NCBI GenBank assembly: GCA_028293175.1
Contig: JAQGPI010000058.1
Location: 1 to 38,491 of the forward strand
Direction of reading: 5' to 3'
DNA: 38,491 nt
From: Verrucomicrobiaceae bacterium
GTDB lineage: Bacteria > Verrucomicrobiota > Verrucomicrobiia > Verrucomicrobiales > Verrucomicrobiaceae
This document shows positions 25,250 through 34,314 of the stretch, one piece after another. The notes below the pieces were generated by a model. The model was given only the letters and a program-made list of their open reading frames with translations. It was not told the DNA's origin and ran no database searches. Position numbers and translations under genes: made by a program. Each line of letters opens with the position of its first letter. Position 1 is the stretch's first letter.

Positions 25250-27013
25250 ATGATTGAACTTAACCAAGTCTCGAAGTCCTTCGACGGCAATGCCGTGCTG
25301 CGGGACATAACGCTCAAGGTGGAGCCCGGGCAGTTCATTGCAATCGTCGGCTATTCCGGCAGCGGCAAGAGCACCCTCATGAACCTGATCGCCGGCCTGC
25401 AGAAGCCGGACACCGGCACCATTACCATGGATGGCGCGCCGGTCTCAGGTCCGGGCCCAGACCGCGGGCTGGTGTTCCAAAACTACTCGCTGCTGCCCTG
25501 GCTGAACGTGCACGAAAACATCGCGCTCGCAGTGGACCAGATCTTCTCTGGCGAGACCAGGGGCGAGCGCCAGCTTCGCGTGGGGGAAGCCATCGCGATG
25601 GTGAAGCTATCGCACGCGGCGGACAAGCTGCCTCGCGAACTCTCCGGCGGGATGAAACAGCGAGTGGCCGTGGCGCGCACCCTCGCTACGAAGCCCAAGG
25701 TGCTGCTGCTGGATGAACCTCTGAGCGCCCTGGATGCACTTACTCGCTCGGTGCTGCAGGATCAGATCCTGGAGATTCGCGAGCAGACCGGGCAGACGAT
25801 CATCCTCATCACCAATGATGTGGATGAGGCCCTGTACATGGCCGACCGCATCATCCCGCTGAGCACGGGACCGGGCGCCACCTTCGGCCCCGAAGAAACG
25901 GTGCCCGCACCGCATCCCCGCAATCGTGCGGAGCTGATCCGCACCCAGGAAATGCGCGAGGTGCGCGAGCGGGTAGTGAATTACCTGCTGGCCCAGCGCC
26001 GGGACTCGGCGGCTTCGGAGGAAGTCAGCTCCGAGATCCCCGCTGAAATGTGGCCGGTAGACATCACCGGCGTACAGCCCGTCTTCGCCATGCGCATGCT
26101 GCGCGGCAATGAGGAAGAGTCGATGACGCTGCGCCGCGCTGGCGTGCGTGCTCCGGTGAAGGACCTGAAGTTCGTCGATAACGCCTTTGTCGATATCACC
26201 AAGCTGTGCAAGAGCTTTGGAACACAGCCGGTGGTGAATGATTTCAACCTGCGTGTGAAGCGCGGCGAATTCGTCAGCATTATCGGCCACAGCGGCTGCG
26301 GCAAGTCCACGGTGCTGAGCATGGTGGCCGGTTTGCTGGATGCCACCGATGGCGCGATGATTCTGGATCGTCGTGAGATCACCTGTGCCGGGCCGGATCG
26401 CGGCATGGTCTTCCAAAGCCCCTGCCTGCTGCCCTGGATGACCGCATTGGAAAACGTGATGCTGGGTGTTAAACAAGTGTATTACCACCGCACCCGGAAG
26501 GAGCGCCTGGAACTGGCCACGCATTTCCTTGAGCAGCTAGGCCTTTCGGCTTCGATGCACAAGCGGCCCGGCGAGCTTTCGCAAGGGATGCGCCAGCGTG
26601 TGGGGCTTGCCCGCGCCTTTGCCTTGCAGCCGAAGGTGCTGCTGCTGGATGAACCCTTCGGCATGCTGGACAAGCTGACCAAGATCGAGCTGCAGGACGT
26701 GCTGCTCACCCTCCGCAAACGCACCGGCACCACAGCGCTCATGGTCACGCACGATGTCGATGAGGCCATCTACCTCTCGGATCGTGTGGTGATGATGAGC
26801 GACGGCCCCTCCGCTTCGGTCGCTGAAATCCTTGCCATCGAATTTGAGCATCCCCGCGAGCGGCATGCGCTCATGGCCGAACCGGCCTGGCACGAATACC
26901 GGGCCCACATGCTCAGCTTTCTGCAAGAGCGCGCTCATCATCGTGGCGTCACGATGGAGTTCGCCCGTTCCGCAACCCCTCTCCTGGGCCTGTCGCCGCG
27001 CCGTGCGGCGTGA
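25250..27013 (+). CDS. Fused tandem nitrate ABC transporter ATPase (NrtC-NrtD-like)
   Basis: Two Walker A (GYSGSGKST, GHSGCGKST), two signatures (LSGGMKQRVAVA, LSQGMRQRVGLA) and two Walker B (VLLLDEP) in one polypeptide. Confidence 0.92.
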   Translation: MIELNQVSKSFDGNAVLRDITLKVEPGQFIAIVGYSGSGKSTLMNLIAGLQKPDTGTITMDGAPVSGPGPDRGLVFQNYSLLPWLNVHENIALAVDQIFSGETRGERQLRVGEAIAMVKLSHAADKLPRELSGGMKQRVAVARTLATKPKVLLLDEPLSALDALTRSVLQDQILEIREQTGQTIILITNDVDEALYMADRIIPLSTGPGATFGPEETVPAPHPRNRAELIRTQEMREVRERVVNYLLAQRRDSAASEEVSSEIPAEMWPVDITGVQPVFAMRMLRGNEEESMTLRRAGVRAPVKDLKFVDNAFVDITKLCKSFGTQPVVNDFNLRVKRGEFVSIIGHSGCGKSTVLSMVAGLLDATDGAMILDRREITCAGPDRGMVFQSPCLLPWMTALENVMLGVKQVYYHRTRKERLELATHFLEQLGLSASMHKRPGELSQGMRQRVGLARAFALQPKVLLLDEPFGMLDKLTKIELQDVLLTLRKRTGTTALMVTHDVDEAIYLSDRVVMMSDGPSASVAEILAIEFEHPRERHALMAEPAWHEYRAHMLSFLQERAHHRGVTMEFARSATPLLGLSPRRAA

Positions 27014-27059
27014 TGATGACCCTGGTCAAAACAACACCTCCCACGCACACAACACACCT

Positions 27060-28445
27060 ATGCAACTGCCTCCCAAATCTCTCAATCGCTGGAGCGGAGC
27101 CATGCTCCTGGCATCACTTTTACCCGCCCTGCCTATTCACGCTGGTGACATGGGCAAGGTCTCAGCGAAAGCCCCGGTGGCTCCGCTGCCTGCAGCCAAT
27201 CCGCTGAGCTTTGCAGATGGCCGCATCGTCTTCGACTTCGAAGAAAAGCTGCGCTTCGAGTACCGGGAAAACAACTTCGATTTCAACAGTGCCAACAAGG
27301 CGCTGACGGATGATTCCTGGCTTCTGGAACACACCCGCCTCGGCGTGATGATCAAGCCTGCGACTTGGTTCAAGCTCTATGTGCAGGGCCAGGATGCGCG
27401 TGAATTCGGCTCGGATCGCCCGAACGTTCCCGGCGTGCTGGGTGCGGAAGGTGACGATACCTTCGACTTCCGTCAGGCCTACATTCAAATCGGTGAAGAC
27501 AAGGGCCTCTCGCTCAGGGCTGGCCGCCAGCTCATCTCTTATGGGGATGAGCGCATTCTGGGTGCCTTTGAATGGAACAATCTCTCCCGCAGTTGGGATG
27601 AGGCGAAGCTGCGCTATGAAGGCGACAAGTGGTGGGTCGATGCTTTCGCGGCTTCGCTCGTCACCTTCCAGGATGACAAGCTGAACCGCTCGGATCTCTT
27701 TGATAACAAGGGATTGGGGCGCAACCAGGTGCTCAGCGGGTTGTACTTCAGCACCACGGGTCTGGACTTCCAGACGACGGATGTATATGCGCTCTTCCTG
27801 CACGAGCAGTTCCCCACCGGGGATTCCGATTTCGCCACTTTCGGCACGCGCTGGAAGAGTGCTCCCGGCAAGTTCGGCCCCTGGGACTATGATGCGGAAT
27901 TCGTTGCCCAGACCGGCAAGGTGAAGGGCAAGGATTTGGCGGCCTTCGCCGGCCATGCGGAAGTGGGTTATACCTTTGATGCGCCATGGAAGCCTCGCTT
28001 CGCGCTGGACTATGATTATGGCTCCGGTGACGGCAATGCGGCGGATGGCAAGGTCAACACCTTCCAAAACCTGTATCCCACCAACCATCTCTACTACGGC
28101 TACGTGGATGTGTTCTCCTGGCAGAACATTCACGATGTGAATGCGAGCTTCAAGGTCAGCCCCTGTAAGACGGTGACGGCGAAGCTAGACTACCATATGT
28201 TCTGGCTGGCTGATACCAATGATGCCTGGTACCGCGCCAATGGCGTGGCCACCGTGCGCCCCATCACCCCCGGTGCCTCCAGCTTTGCAGGCTCGGAACT
28301 GGACCTCACGATCACTTATGCGCCGAAGAAATGGCTCAGCTTCCAGGCTGGCTACAGCCACTTCTTCGCTGGCAGTTACCTGAATGACACGGGTGCGTCC
28401 AGCGATGCTGACTTCGCTTACACGCAGATGACCATCAAGTTCTAG
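27060..28445 (+). CDS. Outer-membrane porin, alginate-export (AlgE)-like
   Basis: ATG at 27060 with signal-like start; EEKLRFEYRENNFDFN, LRAGRQLISYGDERILGAFEWNNLSRSWDEAKL; C-terminal aromatic strand FAYTQMTIKF. Confidence 0.8.
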   Translation: MQLPPKSLNRWSGAMLLASLLPALPIHAGDMGKVSAKAPVAPLPAANPLSFADGRIVFDFEEKLRFEYRENNFDFNSANKALTDDSWLLEHTRLGVMIKPATWFKLYVQGQDAREFGSDRPNVPGVLGAEGDDTFDFRQAYIQIGEDKGLSLRAGRQLISYGDERILGAFEWNNLSRSWDEAKLRYEGDKWWVDAFAASLVTFQDDKLNRSDLFDNKGLGRNQVLSGLYFSTTGLDFQTTDVYALFLHEQFPTGDSDFATFGTRWKSAPGKFGPWDYDAEFVAQTGKVKGKDLAAFAGHAEVGYTFDAPWKPRFALDYDYGSGDGNAADGKVNTFQNLYPTNHLYYGYVDVFSWQNIHDVNASFKVSPCKTVTAKLDYHMFWLADTNDAWYRANGVATVRPITPGASSFAGSELDLTITYAPKKWLSFQAGYSHFFAGSYLNDTGASSDADFAYTQMTIKF

Positions 28446-28462
28446 TCGATTTACCCCACACG

Positions 28463-28499
28463 GCCCTCTTCCCTTCTATTGAAGGGGAAGAGGGCTTTT
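28463..28499 (+). terminator. Intrinsic terminator after porin gene
   Basis: GCCCTCTTCCCTTC-tatt-GAAGGGGAAGAGGGC followed by TTTT. Confidence 0.9.
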
Positions 28500-28524
28500 G
28501 GCGTGGCCTCCCAAAGTGAATGGG

Positions 28525-28551
28525 ATTCATCGTTTGGCTGAAAACAATGAT
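28525..28551. promoter_or_regulatory. Candidate LysR-type operator, copy 2
   Basis: ATTCATCGTTTGGCTGAAAACAATGAT; imperfect TTCA...TGAA dyad; 23/27 identical to 22731-22757. Confidence 0.6.
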
Positions 28552-28578
28552 GAAAACTGAATCCGAAGGGTGCCCGAC

Positions 28579-28595
28579 TTGGCACGGCGGCGGCT
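28579..28595 (+). promoter_or_regulatory. Candidate sigma-54-like -24/-12 promoter, copy 2
   Basis: TTGGCAC-GGCGG-CGGCT, 27 bp after operator copy 2 and just upstream of the ATG at 28608. Confidence 0.4.
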
Positions 28596-28607
28596 ATTCA
28601 GAGAAGC

Positions 28608-29645
28608 ATGAAAACGGTTCATGCCACACGTTCCACTCCAACCCGCCGCGGCCACTATGCCCTGCGTGTTGGCTATGTGCCGCTGCTGGATTGCGCACCG
28701 TTGATTGCGGCCGTTGAGCTTGGTATGTGCGAGCGCAACCGCTTGAACATCAAGCTGATGCGGCAGCCGGGCTGGGCTAACATCCGTGACAATGTGATCT
28801 TCGGCGAACTGGATGCGGCTCATGCGCCTGCCGGTTTGCTGCTGGCGATCAACGCCGGTCTAGCCCCTGTGCCCGCTCATTGCGTCACGGCTTTTGTGTT
28901 CAGCCAGCAAGGCAATGCTATCACGCTGTCGAAGCGCTTGTATGATCGTGGCATCCGCGATCTGGCGGATCTTGCCCAGGAGGCCAAGCATCGCAGGGAA
29001 GGGGAGATGGTCACGCTCGGTGTCGTCAGCCGTTATTCCACTCACGCCCATCTGCTGCGCCAATGGCTGCGTCAGGGCGGCATGAAGGCAGAAAAGGATG
29101 TGCGCATTGTGATCCTGCCGCCGATGCAGATGTCGCAAAGTCTCGCTGCCGGCCATGTGGATGGCTTCTGCGTGGGCGAGCCCTGGAACACGGTTGCGGT
29201 GGCTGAAGGCCATGGTTGGCTGGCTGGCCACAGCTCCACTCTCGCACCGGGACATCCTGAAAAGGTGCTGATGGTGCGCCGCGATTTTGCTGAGCAACGT
29301 GAGGCCGAGCATCTCGCACTTGTGGCTTCATTGTTCGAAGCAGCCGCTTGGTGCGCCGAGCCTGCCAATCGCAACGACCTGGCGGCGATGCTGCATCGCC
29401 ATGCTTTCCCCGCGCTTACGCCGAAACTTATCAAGAGCAGCCTCGCGAGCGAAGACGCCCCAATTTTCCACGGTCCCGAGCTGCATCGTCCCGCACCGGC
29501 CAAGGCCTCATGGCTGGTGGATGAGATGCAGCGCCATGGCCTTCTCACCGCCGCTGCGGCTGTGGAGGCTCATCCCCTGGAAGCCTTCCGCCCCGACATC
29601 TACGACCTCGCCCTTTCCCAAAAACAACCCGCCCTCATCGCCTAA
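28608..29645 (+). CDS. NasS-like cytosolic nitrate/nitrite-binding protein (CmpA/NrtA family without signal peptide)
   Basis: Starts directly with RVGYVPLLDCAPLIAAVELG; contains HVDGFCVGEPWNTVAVAEGHGW, GHPEKVLMVRRDFAEQ and WLVDEMQRHGLL; no export signal. Confidence 0.82.
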   Translation: MKTVHATRSTPTRRGHYALRVGYVPLLDCAPLIAAVELGMCERNRLNIKLMRQPGWANIRDNVIFGELDAAHAPAGLLLAINAGLAPVPAHCVTAFVFSQQGNAITLSKRLYDRGIRDLADLAQEAKHRREGEMVTLGVVSRYSTHAHLLRQWLRQGGMKAEKDVRIVILPPMQMSQSLAAGHVDGFCVGEPWNTVAVAEGHGWLAGHSSTLAPGHPEKVLMVRRDFAEQREAEHLALVASLFEAAAWCAEPANRNDLAAMLHRHAFPALTPKLIKSSLASEDAPIFHGPELHRPAPAKASWLVDEMQRHGLLTAAAAVEAHPLEAFRPDIYDLALSQKQPALIA

Positions 29646-29657
29646 CCACCGATCTCT

Positions 29658-30863
29658 ATGAAACTTTCCGACCTTAAATCCTCCGGTCACTGGCCCACCT
29701 TGCTGACCGCTTTCCTGTACTTCGATTTCAGCTTCATGGCTTGGACTGTTCTGGGCCCGTTGGGCGCGCAAATCGGTGAATCCTTGCATCTCGATGCCGG
29801 TCAAAAAGGCCTGATGGTGGCGCTGCCGATTCTGTCAGGAGCCGCGCTGCGCCTGATGCTTGGCCTCGCGGTGGACCGCATTGGAGCGAAGAAGACAGGT
29901 ATTATCGCGCAGATCATTGTTATGCTCGGCCTTGCCGCCGCATGGCTCATCGGCCTGCATTCATTCGGCATGGTTCTGGCGCTCGGATTAGTATTAGGCT
30001 TTGCCGGTGCAAGCTTCGCCGTGGCGCTGCCGCAAGCAGGCCGCTGGTATCCGCCGGGCATGCAAGGCGTCGTGATGGGGCTCGCTGGCGCAGGCAATGT
30101 GGGCGTGGTCCTCGACAGTCTGATCGCTCCGCGTCTTGCCAATGCCTATGGCTTCCAGAGCGTGTTCGGCTTCGCGCTGATTCCCGCTTTGATCGTGTTT
30201 GTGCTCTACATCGTCTTCAGCAAAGAAGCCCCTGGCGTTGTGAAGGTGAAGAAGCTGAGCGATTACGTGAAGCTCTTGAAGGAGAAGGATGCTCACTGGT
30301 TCTGTTTCTATTATACGGTGAGCTTTGGCGGCTTCGTCGGCCTCGCGAGCTACTACGTTCTCTACTTCAAAAGTGAGTTTGGTCTCGCTCCAGTGGCGGC
30401 GGGCGACAAGGCGGCACTCTGCACGCTGGCCGGTGCGCTGGCACGGCCCATCGGCGGTGCCATTGCGGATCGCATCGGCGGCATCCGCTCGCTCAGTGTG
30501 TTCTATTCCATCGCCGCCGCAGGCCTTGTGGCAACCGCCTTCACCCATCATCTGTATGGCAACCTGACCTTGTTCCTCCTCATCAGCGGCGCACTCGGCA
30601 TGGCCAATGGCTCGGTTTTCCAACTGCTGCCGCAGCGCTTCGGCAAGGACATCGGTGTGATGACTGGCCTTGTGGGCTGCGGCGGTGGCGTGGGCGGCTT
30701 CTATCTCGCCACTTCACTGGGCTACGCCAAGAGCGCCACGGGTTCCTGCAACGTCGGCTTCCTGGCTTTCGCGGGGCTCTGCTGCCTTGCCTTGGTAGGC
30801 CTCGCTTTGGTGAAGACCCGCTGGCGCACCACTTGGGGTGCCATCGCTGAAGCCCGCATCTGA
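29658..30863 (+). CDS. NarK/NasA-type MFS nitrate/nitrite transporter
   Basis: About 12 TM segments; FDFSFMAWTVLGPLGAQI, LALGLVLGFAGASFAVALPQAGRWYPPGMQGVVMGLAGAGNVG and GALARPIGGAIADRIGGI motifs. Confidence 0.93.
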   Translation: MKLSDLKSSGHWPTLLTAFLYFDFSFMAWTVLGPLGAQIGESLHLDAGQKGLMVALPILSGAALRLMLGLAVDRIGAKKTGIIAQIIVMLGLAAAWLIGLHSFGMVLALGLVLGFAGASFAVALPQAGRWYPPGMQGVVMGLAGAGNVGVVLDSLIAPRLANAYGFQSVFGFALIPALIVFVLYIVFSKEAPGVVKVKKLSDYVKLLKEKDAHWFCFYYTVSFGGFVGLASYYVLYFKSEFGLAPVAAGDKAALCTLAGALARPIGGAIADRIGGIRSLSVFYSIAAAGLVATAFTHHLYGNLTLFLLISGALGMANGSVFQLLPQRFGKDIGVMTGLVGCGGGVGGFYLATSLGYAKSATGSCNVGFLAFAGLCCLALVGLALVKTRWRTTWGAIAEARI

Positions 30864-30903
30864 CATCTTTGAACAGCTCCCCAAAATTGCACGCACTGCC
30901 ACC

Positions 30904-32535
30904 ATGAAAATCCGGTCCACGGCCTACGGCATTCCATACGAAGAGGGGAAACCTTCGTCGGATGCGTTTGCCGTGCGCGAGTCCGGCCAAACCGTGGTGG
31001 CGGTGTTGTGTGATGGGGCCGGCACAGGCGCTCCGGCCCGCGAGGCCGCCGAACGCGCCGTCCGCTCCGTGACGGAAAACTACTGGGCGAAGCCGCGCGG
31101 ATGGCAGCCGCAACGCGCGCTGACGGAGTTCACGCACCTGATCAACCGCACCCTGCATCAGGAATCGATGGCGAGGTTTGATGGCGTGGAAATGGTTTCC
31201 ACACTCGCTGTTGCCGTCATCGAAGGTGACCGCCTGTATGGCATCAATGTCGGTGATTCCCGGGTATGCGTGATGCGTGAAGGTCGGCTTCTCCAGCTCT
31301 CGCAGGATCATGTGTCTGCGGAACAACACAACGTGCTGACCCGCGCGCTGGGACTCGGCCAGGACATCGAGCCGCATGTGTTTGAGTCGGACATCAATGC
31401 GGGTGACGTTGTGGTGCTTTGCTCCGACGGTGTCAGCAATCATTTCACCAATGAGACGATGAGCGAGGCGCTGCAAAAGTGCGCCAGCGCGCGCACTCTG
31501 GTCACCGACGCCCGACTCCGGGCCGTGGACGAATCCTTGGACGACATGAGCGCGATCGTGCTCGACGTCGCTGAAACAGGTAAACTCCGCGCCATGAATG
31601 ACCGACAGCTCACGATTCCAGAGGCGCTGAACAAGGGCGATGTCATTGACGGCTACCAGCTTGTTAGGCAGTTCCAGCACGCCGACCGTGTATGGCTGGC
31701 AGACAAGGATGGCATGCGCGTGGTGCTGAAGTTCGCGCCCCGCGAAGCCATTGACAGCGAAGCTCATCTGAACGCCTTCACCCGCGAAACGTGGAATGCC
31801 ACACGGCTGGCGGAAGACTGCTTTGCCCGGGCCCTCGAACCTCTGGGGCAGACGGCACGCTACTACGTGATGGAGTTCGTGGATGCACCGAACCTCGCTT
31901 CGGTACTGCAAGCGCGCAGGCTTTCGGTGGATTCAGCCATCGCCCTTGGGCTTTTCCTTTGCGAAGCCGGGCTTGTTCTTCTGCGCCATGACCTTGTGCA
32001 TGGCGACATCAAGCCGGAGAATGTGCTCTGCCTTGGCGACTATGCGCGGCTGACCTTCAAGTTGGTGGATATCGGCAGCGCGGCTGGCGTGTTTTCCGTC
32101 ACCTCACGCGCTGGAACGCCCAGTTATCTGGCTCCCGAACGTTTCCACCAGTCACCTGTTAGTGAGCGAACTGAGATCTTTGCCATCGGTGTCACGCTGT
32201 ATCAGTCGCTTACCGGCGTGCTTCCCTACGGCGCCATCGAGCGTTTCCAGACTCCCGTTTTCGGTGCCCCGAAACGCGCCGCCCTGCTTAATCCCAACAT
32301 CCCTCACTGGCTCGATGCGGTGATCATGCGCTCCATCGCCCGCAAGCCCGAGCGCCGTTACCAAAACTATTCCGAACTCGCCTTCGACCTCGCGCATCCG
32401 GAAAAAGTGGAGGCCTGTTTCGAAGAAGACGCCCCGCTGTTGGAACGCAATCCGCTGCTTTTTTACAAGACCGGATTCTTCATTCTCGCCGCCCTGTGCT
32501 TCTGGCTGGCCTCCAAGCTCCTAACCCACCCCTGA
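30904..32535 (+). CDS. Bifunctional PP2C phosphatase / Ser-Thr protein kinase with C-terminal TM
   Basis: PP2C: VAVLCDGAGTGAPAREAAERAV, GINVGDSRVCVMREG, VLCSDGVSNHF. Kinase: VVLKFAPRE, LVHGDIKPENVL, LVDIGSA, GTPSYLAPERF. TM FFILAALCFWLASKLL. ATG at 30904 preferred. Confidence 0.9.
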   Translation: MKIRSTAYGIPYEEGKPSSDAFAVRESGQTVVAVLCDGAGTGAPAREAAERAVRSVTENYWAKPRGWQPQRALTEFTHLINRTLHQESMARFDGVEMVSTLAVAVIEGDRLYGINVGDSRVCVMREGRLLQLSQDHVSAEQHNVLTRALGLGQDIEPHVFESDINAGDVVVLCSDGVSNHFTNETMSEALQKCASARTLVTDARLRAVDESLDDMSAIVLDVAETGKLRAMNDRQLTIPEALNKGDVIDGYQLVRQFQHADRVWLADKDGMRVVLKFAPREAIDSEAHLNAFTRETWNATRLAEDCFARALEPLGQTARYYVMEFVDAPNLASVLQARRLSVDSAIALGLFLCEAGLVLLRHDLVHGDIKPENVLCLGDYARLTFKLVDIGSAAGVFSVTSRAGTPSYLAPERFHQSPVSERTEIFAIGVTLYQSLTGVLPYGAIERFQTPVFGAPKRAALLNPNIPHWLDAVIMRSIARKPERRYQNYSELAFDLAHPEKVEACFEEDAPLLERNPLLFYKTGFFILAALCFWLASKLLTHP

Positions 32536-32539
32536 TACC

Positions 32540-34294
32540 ATGTCCGCCCCTCAGCTTCCCCTCAATGCCCCGTTTTCCACCGAGCAGCGCGCTTGGCTGA
32601 ACGGTTGGATTGCCGGTGTGCTCTCGCTTCAGTTCTCCAGCTCTGGCAATGGCAGCGCCCCGGCTCCCGTTGCCGCGCTGCCCCTGCTGATTCTTTATGG
32701 CACCCAGACCGGATCAGCCGAAGGGCTGGCGAAGAAGCTCGCGAAGGCTGCGCAGTCCAAGGGCTTCGCTCCCAAGGTCCTGGGTATGGATGAATATGGC
32801 AAGGTGGACCTCGCCGCCTGCGAGCGTCTGCTCTGCATCACCAGCACCTACGGCGATGGCGAACCGCCAGACAACGCTACTGCCTTCTGGGAATGGCTGA
32901 ACGCCGAGACCGCGCCACGTCTTGAAGCGGTGCAGTTCAGCGTGCTCGCTCTTGGCGATACGAACTATGAGAAGTTTTGCCAGTTTGGCAAAGATATCGA
33001 TGCACGTCTGGAAGCCCTCGGTGCACAGCGCGTGCATGATCGGGTGGACTGCGAGACTGATTACGATGTGCCCTTTGCCGCATGGATGGCCGCTGCTATT
33101 GGCGCTCTACCAAGTGGCTTGGCCACTGCATCGGCCGAGGCTTCGGTGACTGCGGCCACGGGTGAGGCGCTGGTGGGAGAGACTGCGGCAGTGGGCACCA
33201 AGGCCAATCCTTATGAGGCGCGGCTAATTGACAACCGGCTGCTCACTTCTGAAAATGCCTCCAAAGAAACGCGACACTTCGGCATTCACCTGAATGGCTT
33301 GCAGTATGAAGTCGGCGATGCGCTCGGTGTGATACCCGCCAATCAACCGCAGCTCGTGAGTCTTATGCTGGAAGCTGGCGGATGGAGCGGTGAGGAATCC
33401 GTCGGTGACATTCCATTGAGCGAGGCGCTGCATCGCAAATTCGATCTCGGCAATCCCAGCCGCGACCTGTTGCAAGCAGTGGCTGAACGTGCTAAGCACG
33501 ACGACCTTGGCAGCCTGCTCAAGCCCGAGCGCTCCGGTGACCTCAAGATCTGGATGCATGGCCGCGATGTTCTCGATGTGATCCAGATGTGCCCGAAGGG
33601 CGAGTTGAAAGCGGTGGAGCTTACGGCCTTGCTCAAAAAGCTTCAACCCCGCCTCTATTCCATCGCATCGAGCTTGAAGGCAGCACCCGGAGAGGTTCAT
33701 CTCACTGTGGCACAGGTGCGCTATGAGAAGATGGGCCGCGCCCGCCATGGCGTGTGCTCCACCTTCCTGGCTGATCGCGTGAATGCCGACACGCCGCTGC
33801 CAGTTTTCATTCAAACCTCACATGGATTCCGCCTGCCCACCGACACTAGCAAGCCAGTGATCATGGTGGGGCCGGGCACGGGCGTCGCGCCCTTCCGCGC
33901 CTTCCTCCAGGAACGTCAGGCCACCGGCGGCGGCGGCAAGAACTGGCTGTTCTTTGGAGAGCAGTCGCGCGCCATGAGTTACTTCTACAAGGACGAGTGG
34001 GCAGCGATGATCAAGCAGGGCTCGCTGCACCGTCTGGACACCGCTTTCAGCCGCGATCAGGAGCAGAAAATTTATGTGCAGAACCGCATGCTGGAGAACG
34101 GCGAGGAGCTGTATCGCTGGCTCGAAGAAGGCGCACATTTTTATGTCTGCGGCGATGCCAGCCGCATGGCGAAGGATGTGGACGCAGCCCTGCATGAAGT
34201 GGTGCAGAAGCACGGTGGCAAGACGGAAGAACAGGCCGCCGCCTACATTGGCGAAATGAAGAAGGCCAAGCGCTATGCGCGCGATGTGTATTGA
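32540..34294 (+). CDS. CysJ-like diflavin reductase (sulfite reductase flavoprotein subunit type)
   Basis: Flavodoxin domain LLILYGTQTGSAEGLAKKLA, FAD domain PRLYSIASS, NADPH domain MVGPGTGVAPFRAFLQER, C-terminal KRYARDVY. Confidence 0.92.
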   Translation: MSAPQLPLNAPFSTEQRAWLNGWIAGVLSLQFSSSGNGSAPAPVAALPLLILYGTQTGSAEGLAKKLAKAAQSKGFAPKVLGMDEYGKVDLAACERLLCITSTYGDGEPPDNATAFWEWLNAETAPRLEAVQFSVLALGDTNYEKFCQFGKDIDARLEALGAQRVHDRVDCETDYDVPFAAWMAAAIGALPSGLATASAEASVTAATGEALVGETAAVGTKANPYEARLIDNRLLTSENASKETRHFGIHLNGLQYEVGDALGVIPANQPQLVSLMLEAGGWSGEESVGDIPLSEALHRKFDLGNPSRDLLQAVAERAKHDDLGSLLKPERSGDLKIWMHGRDVLDVIQMCPKGELKAVELTALLKKLQPRLYSIASSLKAAPGEVHLTVAQVRYEKMGRARHGVCSTFLADRVNADTPLPVFIQTSHGFRLPTDTSKPVIMVGPGTGVAPFRAFLQERQATGGGGKNWLFFGEQSRAMSYFYKDEWAAMIKQGSLHRLDTAFSRDQEQKIYVQNRMLENGEELYRWLEEGAHFYVCGDASRMAKDVDAALHEVVQKHGGKTEEQAAAYIGEMKKAKRYARDVY

Positions 34295-34314
34295 ACCAAA
34301 GTCATTAAAAAGAC

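Noticed and set aside
27162-28133. 323-aa minus ORF opposite the porin
   Set aside because: Shadow ORF; the + strand has a signal peptide, porin motifs and a downstream terminator.
28520-28717. 65-aa + ORF overlapping the nasS-like promoter
   Set aside because: Overlaps the duplicated operator/promoter and the nasS-like start in another frame; improbable protein.
30583-31911. 442-aa minus ORF
   Set aside because: Covers two well-supported + strand genes (narK and PP2C-kinase); no domain recognised.
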